From assembly GCA_007115705.1 (NCBI GenBank), contig QXEO01000244.1:119486-183485 (forward strand): a stretch of DNA of 64,000 bases. The letters run 5' to 3'. The notes beneath the pieces are model-generated. The model saw only the letters and a list, made by a program, of their open reading frames with translations, ran no database searches and was not told the DNA's origin. The DNA is from Dactylis glomerata (lineage: Eukaryota; Streptophyta; Magnoliopsida; Poales; Poaceae). Below, piece after piece: positions 59,678 to 64,000 of this stretch. A program made the translations under genes and the position numbers. Position 1 is the first letter of the stretch, and each line of letters opens with the position of its first letter.

Positions 59678-60451
59678 TTATGCCATCGTAGCCTTCTCTT
59701 TTCCTTCTGTAACTTTGTCTTCTCCTGATACTTCTACTCGTGGTTTCTTCGTCTCTGGTTCTGCGGTGCGTCCTTCGAGTAGCTTAGCACCTTTTGTAGT
59801 CGTGCTTTTCATCTTTTCCGCATAGTTGGCTATCATACCAAAGTTTTGCGCCATCTTGTGGAACTCCTTGTCGCAGAGATCTGAAACTTCGAAGCTTCCC
59901 TTTACTATGATTATTCCTTTTGGCCCTGGCATCTTTAGTACTAGATATGTGTAGTGAGGCACTGCCATGAATCGCGAAAATGCGGGTCGCCCGAGGATCG
60001 CGTGATACTGAGATGGCCAATCCATGACCTCGAAGTCTAGCTTTTCTCTTCTATAGTTTTGTCAGTTGCTGAAGCAAACGTTGAGTGCTATCCGCCCTAG
60101 TGGATAGTTGGCACTTCCTGGTACGATTCCATGGAAGGAACAATCTGTTGGCTTCAAGAATTCTAGTGATATATGCATTGCTCTAAGTGTCTTCGCATAT
60201 ATCAAATTAATTCCGCTTCCTGCGTCCATGAATATTCTATCGACATCATATGCGCCGATTTGAGCTTTGAGTACCAAAGGCGCATTTCCTGGCCGAGGTA
60301 CTATTATAGGGTGATCTTCCCTGCTGAACTCGATTGGTTGCTCCGACCAATGTAGATATTCTGTTGCAGCTGGAGGTGACATGACTGCTAAATTGACTTG
60401 TCGAGTAATACTCTTTTCCTCTTTGTTCGACTTGGGCACAGGTTGTATCAT
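59678..60451 (-). pseudogene. Tat-2 protease region, end of the sense coding strand
   Basis: Two frames. 60451-60062 has the aspartic protease (IGAYDVDRIFMDAGSGINLI, active site DAGS; LGRIALNVCF). 60025-59678 continues with ILGRPAFSRFMAVPHYTYLV, LKMPGPKGIIIV and a charged tail. A stop/frame change at 60026-60061 separates them. The sense strand then ends about 290 bp from the antisense gene's stop (59385), with no RT following. The intergenic stretch 59386-59677 shows nothing else. Confidence 0.82.
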
Positions 60452-60583
60452 TGCTGTGATGTGCCCCTTGGATGGAACATACCCTTCGTCATTGTCGTGT
60501 CCCTGATTCGGTTGGTCTTGTCCTTGAGGTGCTCCACTGTTCCCTTGTTGATTGGTGGGGGATTTGTTACTTCCTTCGTACCC

Positions 60584-61707
60584 TTATCGCCTTGCTTCGG
60601 TTTGCTTGTTTAGTGCTGCCTCTTGTAGCTTCAAGAATATTGTGCAGTCTTTCATTGCATGTCTGGATACTCGCTTCCCATCGACGAATGCTGAGTGTAT
60701 ATGACAAGGTCCATTTAGCATGTCTTCTGGCGATGGGTTGTACTCTCTGTGTTCTCTTGCGGGAAACTTTTTGTAGTCCTCCTTCCCATAGCTCCGATAT
60801 CCTGAACTTCTGCGATCACTTCCCTGGTAGCTGTTGTCCTTGTATCCTGCGGCTACTTGACTGTGGGGTCCGTAGTTATCGTAGTTACGGGATCTTCTTC
60901 TTTGGTTCCCATATCTGTTTCTCCTATCATCCTCTGGTGATCGCGTCCGTTTATTGTTGCACGCGTCTTCTCCATCTGCGAACCTGTTTGCTACGTCCAT
61001 GAGTTCTGACACTGTTTTTGGCTTGATTCTGCCCATCTCTTTGACTAGGTCCCCTCGCCTTAGTCCGATTATGAATGCATCTATTGCTCTTACATCCGAG
61101 ACTTCGACTGCTGAGTTTTTGATAAGACTCCATCTTTGGATGTACGCCCTTAAGGTTTCTCCGCATTGTTGCACACATGCTTTGACTTCTTCTATTGATG
61201 CCGGTCGCTTGTATGTCGACCTGAAGTTGCTTGTAAATTGTTCGTGAGATCTTCCCAACTTCTAATAGTTTCTTTCTCTAACTTGCTCAACCACGACCTT
61301 GCTACGCCGGTGAGGTGCAACTGCAAGCTTTGCATAGCCGTTTCTTTTGTTCCTCCCAATATTTGCACTGCTTGTAGATAATCCGCAAGCCATGAATGTG
61401 GCTCCTGTGACCCATCGTATTTTTGTTGATCATGAGGTAGTTTGAATCCTTTGGGCACTGGCGTAGTGCGAACCCTATGGGTAAAGCACGATGCCCCCAT
61501 CTCCTTTTTGTCGTCTTCATAGCCGTGTCTTCTGTTTGGCGACCAAGATTTTCGGGTTCCTCCGTGGTGTTTTGGTGATGGTGATCGAGATCGCCGACTA
61601 CTACTTCTACGCCGAGGACTGTTGTGACGGCGAGGTGATCTTGGCTTATGTGTTTCCTTTTTGTTATACGCTTCCTCTTCTTTCGATGATAGCTTGTTAC
61701 CTACCAT
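60584..61707 (-). pseudogene. Tat-2 gag, capsid and nucleic-acid-binding part
   Basis: 61707-61192 has an Arg/Ser-rich basic stretch (RSPRRHNSPRRRSSSRRSRS), then the capsid start (KFKLPHDQQKYDGSQEPHSW-like, LHLTGVARSWLSKL). A frameshift near 61250 passes to 61258-60584: FTSNFRSTYKRPASIEEVKA, TLRAYIQRWSLIKNSA, AFIIGLRRGDLVKEMG, VSELMDVANRFADGEDA, then an Arg-rich region and a Cys/His cluster (GPCHIHSAFVDGKRVSRHAMKDC) in place of a standard knuckle. The style is that of Tat-lineage gag proteins. Confidence 0.85.
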
Positions 61708-61728
61708 ATTCAGTCCGCTCAGCGCTGC

Positions 61729-62757
61729 TCAGTGCATATGTTCTCTTGGGTCTCCTGGACTTGGTCGAGTTGTAAATAGATACGCTTGAGCTACTACCAG
61801 CGCTGCTTCAGAAGTTTTTGGTATAATGTTTCCATGCTCGTCGACTGATAGGAAGGATGAGTCGAGATTTCTGGATATGCTTTGTCTTTCCGAGTACCCG
61901 AGGTTTTCGTACCTTGAACCATGTCGACGATTCCTATTTGCGTTGGTGTGCGATGCATCACTTCGCGCCCTGCGAGCGGCGTTGCTGGCTGCAATGGCTG
62001 ACTCCTTCCTTTGTTGTATCTCGATTTTCTCCTTTGCTAGTTGTTTTGCTTGCTGTCTTAGGGCATAATGATATCCCAGGAGCACGTCTTTGCTTGAATT
62101 TGACGGTATCGGTGTGCCGTGCTCTACGGCTGTTCGTATTATTCTCCATTCGTCGGCTGATAGTCGAACTTTTTCCCTGGTTGTGAGAGATTCCACTGTT
62201 TGCCCTTCTGGTCGATGGTTTGCTCCTCTGTCGATATTTGCTGGGTTTAGCACTAGATTGTTGTTTTCATCGAATTCTTCTGAATTGTCTCCTACAATGG
62301 CCAACACCTGGCATTGTTTGCCGATTTTGTTATTAAGGCTTGAGAAGATCGAGTCATCATCTTCAGAAAGCTCTAGTCCCGTTTTCCATGTATCTGTTGA
62401 TTTGTCTGAGATATCACCTTGGCAAATCTCGAGATCTTTGAGTTGAGACTCTAAGTCAAAATTTTCCATTGTTTCGTCGCCTTTCGCGATTTTTCTCTCT
62501 TGTACTGCTTCTGAGCTGACCGACGAGTTTACCTCGCTGGAAGAGCCTTCAGAGTATTCCATCATGACTTCTGTTTCGGGCTCGCTTGCCGACGGATCTG
62601 GTTTCGCCGGATCAGAAAGGCGACTCGAACCCGAAGGCCCAATGAATATGCTTAGACTTCCAATTGTCAACTCCATCTCTTGATTTTTGTCGACTTCTGC
62701 ACTGCTGTTGGCTAAAAGCGAAAAAGCCGTCGAATTCATGATTCCAATGCCCAGCAT
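61729..62757 (-). pseudogene. Tat-2 gag N-terminal region
   Basis: ATG at 62755-62757 (MLGIGIMNSTAFSLL), directly after the primer site. A long acidic Ser/Glu-rich head is followed by a conserved-looking block (REKVRLSADEWRIIRTAVEH, GTPIPSNSSKDVLLGYHYAL), a Lys/Gln/Ala-rich helix and a basic end. A TGA at 61729-61731 ends it; the same frame reopens at about 61707. No known domain recognised in the head. Confidence 0.75.
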
Positions 62758-62774
62758 CCCCACGGTCGGCGCCA
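62758..62774 (-). other. Tat-2 primer binding site
   Basis: TGGCGCCGACCGTGGGG on the minus strand, two bases from the LTR end. It is a type commonly used by Tat/Athila elements and differs from the Met-tRNA site of A, B, C and D. Confidence 0.75.
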
Positions 62775-62776
62775 AT

Positions 62777-63742
62777 TAACGAGGGTTAACTCGACAAATG
62801 TCCTAGATGAAGGACTTAGGATCGGGGAGATAGGGCGTTGGATGAATTCGAAGGTAAGGTTAGTCGAAATAGGTGTGTATCGAAAGTAAACTTGGGTGTT
62901 CAACCTGGCTTGCTTTCAATCTAGCCTACACCGTCCCCTCCTGGCCCCTATATATAGGTGGCCAGGTCTCAAGGATCGGGTAGGGTCCGATACAGATTAC
63001 AATATCGACATACGGTAAGGACTCGTATCTCGACTATCATTACAGTTGGGCCTAGCTTAATGGGCCTCAGGAGTACTCAACTAACGGGCTCTATTAGCTA
63101 TACTGATACGGATCAACGTGATCCGAAGGGGGTTTGGCCCAATCTTTCACGGCGATCGATAGAAACAGCAAGATAGCAAAAGAGAACTCAATCTGAAATA
63201 GATCAAACTGATCTCTCTTCAATTCCTCGCGCTGAAACTGACCGGAATCAACTCCCACGCATGGCATAACATCAGATCTCAAAGATCAGCAATCAAACAC
63301 ACTGATATGCGTCCCCAAACATTGGGACTTTTCTGGTCTCTTTCTTAGCTCGAAAATAACAAGTCTCAGGATACAATGGCGGCTGCCATAACCCTATATG
63401 GGTGACTCCAAACGCTACTTTGGCTGGGATAGGCCCCATACCAAACTAAAAGCCCAAATGGCCAAAACACACTTGATTTTGGACAGGCCCAAAACCATCA
63501 CACACAAATAAAACTAAACTGAAATAAAAACATCACGCAAACTTAAATAAAATAAAACACCTAAATATCTTTGGCTGCAGCGCCTCGGCGACCATGAAAC
63601 TCCATTGGAGGTGTATGAAAGTTGGGCTTGACATCATCTTCTGGAGGCACTTCAAAACAGAATTGTCCAAGCTTCAGAACATAAGGAGGTGGTAAAATAG
63701 CAGGAGTAGTAGCTATGCTTCCCTTATCATATACCCTTGTCA
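62777..63742 (-). repeat. Tat-2 5' LTR, interrupted by solo LTR D
   Basis: 62777-63103 plus 63735-63742. The terminal TG is damaged to TA on the plus strand. It has the promoter-like CTATATATAGG at 62948-62958. CCAAC follows at 63743-63747. Confidence 0.92.
63104..63729 (-). mobile_element. Solo LTR of family D (626 bp)
   Basis: TGATACGGATCAACG to CCCTTATCA, bounded by TATAC at 63099-63103 and 63730-63734. It has no internal region, so it is a product of recombination between the two LTRs of an element. Related copies are at 12143-12768, the left part of 24599-25493, and 63903-64000. Confidence 0.92.
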
Positions 63743-63782
63743 CCAACACTTATTTGTTCACAGCAAGTATTACAAGTTGACC

Positions 63783-63902
63783 CCAATCCTTGAAAGGACA
63801 CGGATGTCGCCTAGATGGGGGTGAATAGGCGATTTAAAACTTTTACGAGTGGCTTGACAAATGTGGAATAAAACTATCGTTTAATTTGCCAAGCAAACAA
63901 AA
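63783..63902. other. Unassigned repeat-like segment
   Basis: CACGGATGTCGCCTAGATGG and GGTGAATAGGCGATTTAAAA resemble a sequence often met at grass LTR starts, but no complete terminus or coding is present. The A2 sequence stops just before it. Confidence 0.35.
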
Positions 63903-64000
63903 TGATGAGGGGAGGATAGCTACTACTCCTGATATTTTTCCACCTCCTTATGTTCTGAAGCTTGGACAATTCTACTTTGACGTGGCTCCAGAAGATGATG
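63903..64000 (+). repeat. Start of a family D LTR, cut by window end
   Basis: TGATGAGGGGAGGATAGC and the following 80 bp are the reverse complement of the right end of the 63104-63729 LTR (ATGTTCTGAAGCTTGGACAA shared). It is in the opposite orientation to the other D copies and continues past 64000. Confidence 0.8.

Larger units (their letters stand above)
46066..63742 (-). mobile_element. Tat-2: complete Tat-type element with gag-protease only and antisense genes
   Basis: LTRs are 46066-46400 (3') and 62777-63103 plus 63735-63742 (5'), each 335 bp. Ends are TGACGAGGGT/ACCCTTGTCA and the duplication CCAAC is on both sides. The minus strand carries primer site, gag and protease (59678-62757). 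The plus strand carries two antisense genes (47658-59385). No RT, RNase H or integrase is present, so it must have moved with enzymes of another element. Removing A1, the solo LTR and their duplications leaves about 9.16 kb. Assignment to Tat rests on the gag/protease style and antisense genes (established for Tat-lineage elements, recalled from literature). Confidence 0.93.
41970..63782 (+). mobile_element. A2: old A-family element, host of Tat-1 and Tat-2
   Basis: Parts are the 5' LTR remainder, primer site 42771-42780, a long leader (42781-44730) and gag (44731-46065), then Tat-2, then about 35 bp of continuing gag/protease region (63748-63782). The rest is missing: at 63783 unrelated sequence begins. 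It is the most diverged A-family copy and has no complete frame. CCAAC flanks Tat-2 at 46061-46065 and 63743-63747. Confidence 0.85.

Overview
This window is plant nuclear DNA, almost certainly from a large grass (Poaceae) genome. It consists nearly entirely of LTR retrotransposons inserted into one another. I found no ordinary host gene, tRNA or rRNA gene, or CRISPR array. The grass assignment rests on family-level features: Tekay/Del-type and CRM-type Ty3/gypsy chromoviruses with initiator-Met-tRNA primer sites, Tat-type gag-protease elements carrying antisense genes of the 'putative gypsy type transposon' class, and GC-rich islands inside very long LTRs. I cannot name the species.

Layout. 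(1) 1-4005: a decayed minus-strand CRM-like element (A0) running off the left edge and ending in a small LTR foldback. (2) 4006-4340: a short exon-like fragment of unknown origin. (3) 4341-5825: a truncated minus-strand gypsy element (gag remnant plus its 5' LTR). (4) 5826-10411: most of a long LTR, minus orientation, Tekay-like. (5) 10412-16736 and 41674-41969: the 3' half of a Tat-type element (Tat-1) with antisense genes on the minus strand. (6) 16737-41668: a giant plus-strand Tekay-type element (C) with two LTRs of about 5.04 kb, inserted in the 3' LTR of Tat-1. (7) 24110-32778: a minus-strand CRM-like element (B) inserted in the gag gene of C; its left LTR holds an 895-bp mini-element (24599-25493). 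(8) 41970-46065 and 63743-63782: an old plus-strand A-family element (A2), host of both Tat copies. (9) 46066-63742: a complete minus-strand Tat-type element (Tat-2), which has gag and protease on the minus strand, no RT/RNase H/integrase, and two intron-containing antisense genes on the plus strand. (10) 48175-56057: a complete minus-strand A element (A1) inserted in an exon of the first antisense gene. (11) 63104-63729: a solo LTR (family D) in the 5' LTR of Tat-2. (12) 63903-64000: the start of another D LTR.

Six insertions have 5-bp target-site duplications that I could read on both sides: C (TATAA), B (GCAAG), the mini-element (GTGGC), Tat-2 (CCAAC), A1 (ATGGT) and the solo LTR (TATAC). 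These give an order of events. A2 is oldest; Tat-1 and Tat-2 entered it separately; C entered Tat-1; B entered C; the mini-element entered B; A1 and the solo LTR entered Tat-2. The deepest nest has five levels.

Every element with coding capacity carries at least one break, so none looks autonomous now. The most interesting biology is the Tat-type pair. Both copies keep a multi-exon antisense gene set with its own TATA-like promoter and palindromic upstream repeats, opposite to a gag-protease-only sense strand. Other points worth attention are a stop codon at gag codon 10 shared by two A-family copies, an extra ORF before gag in the giant element, and integrase tails that read through the polypurine tract into the LTR.
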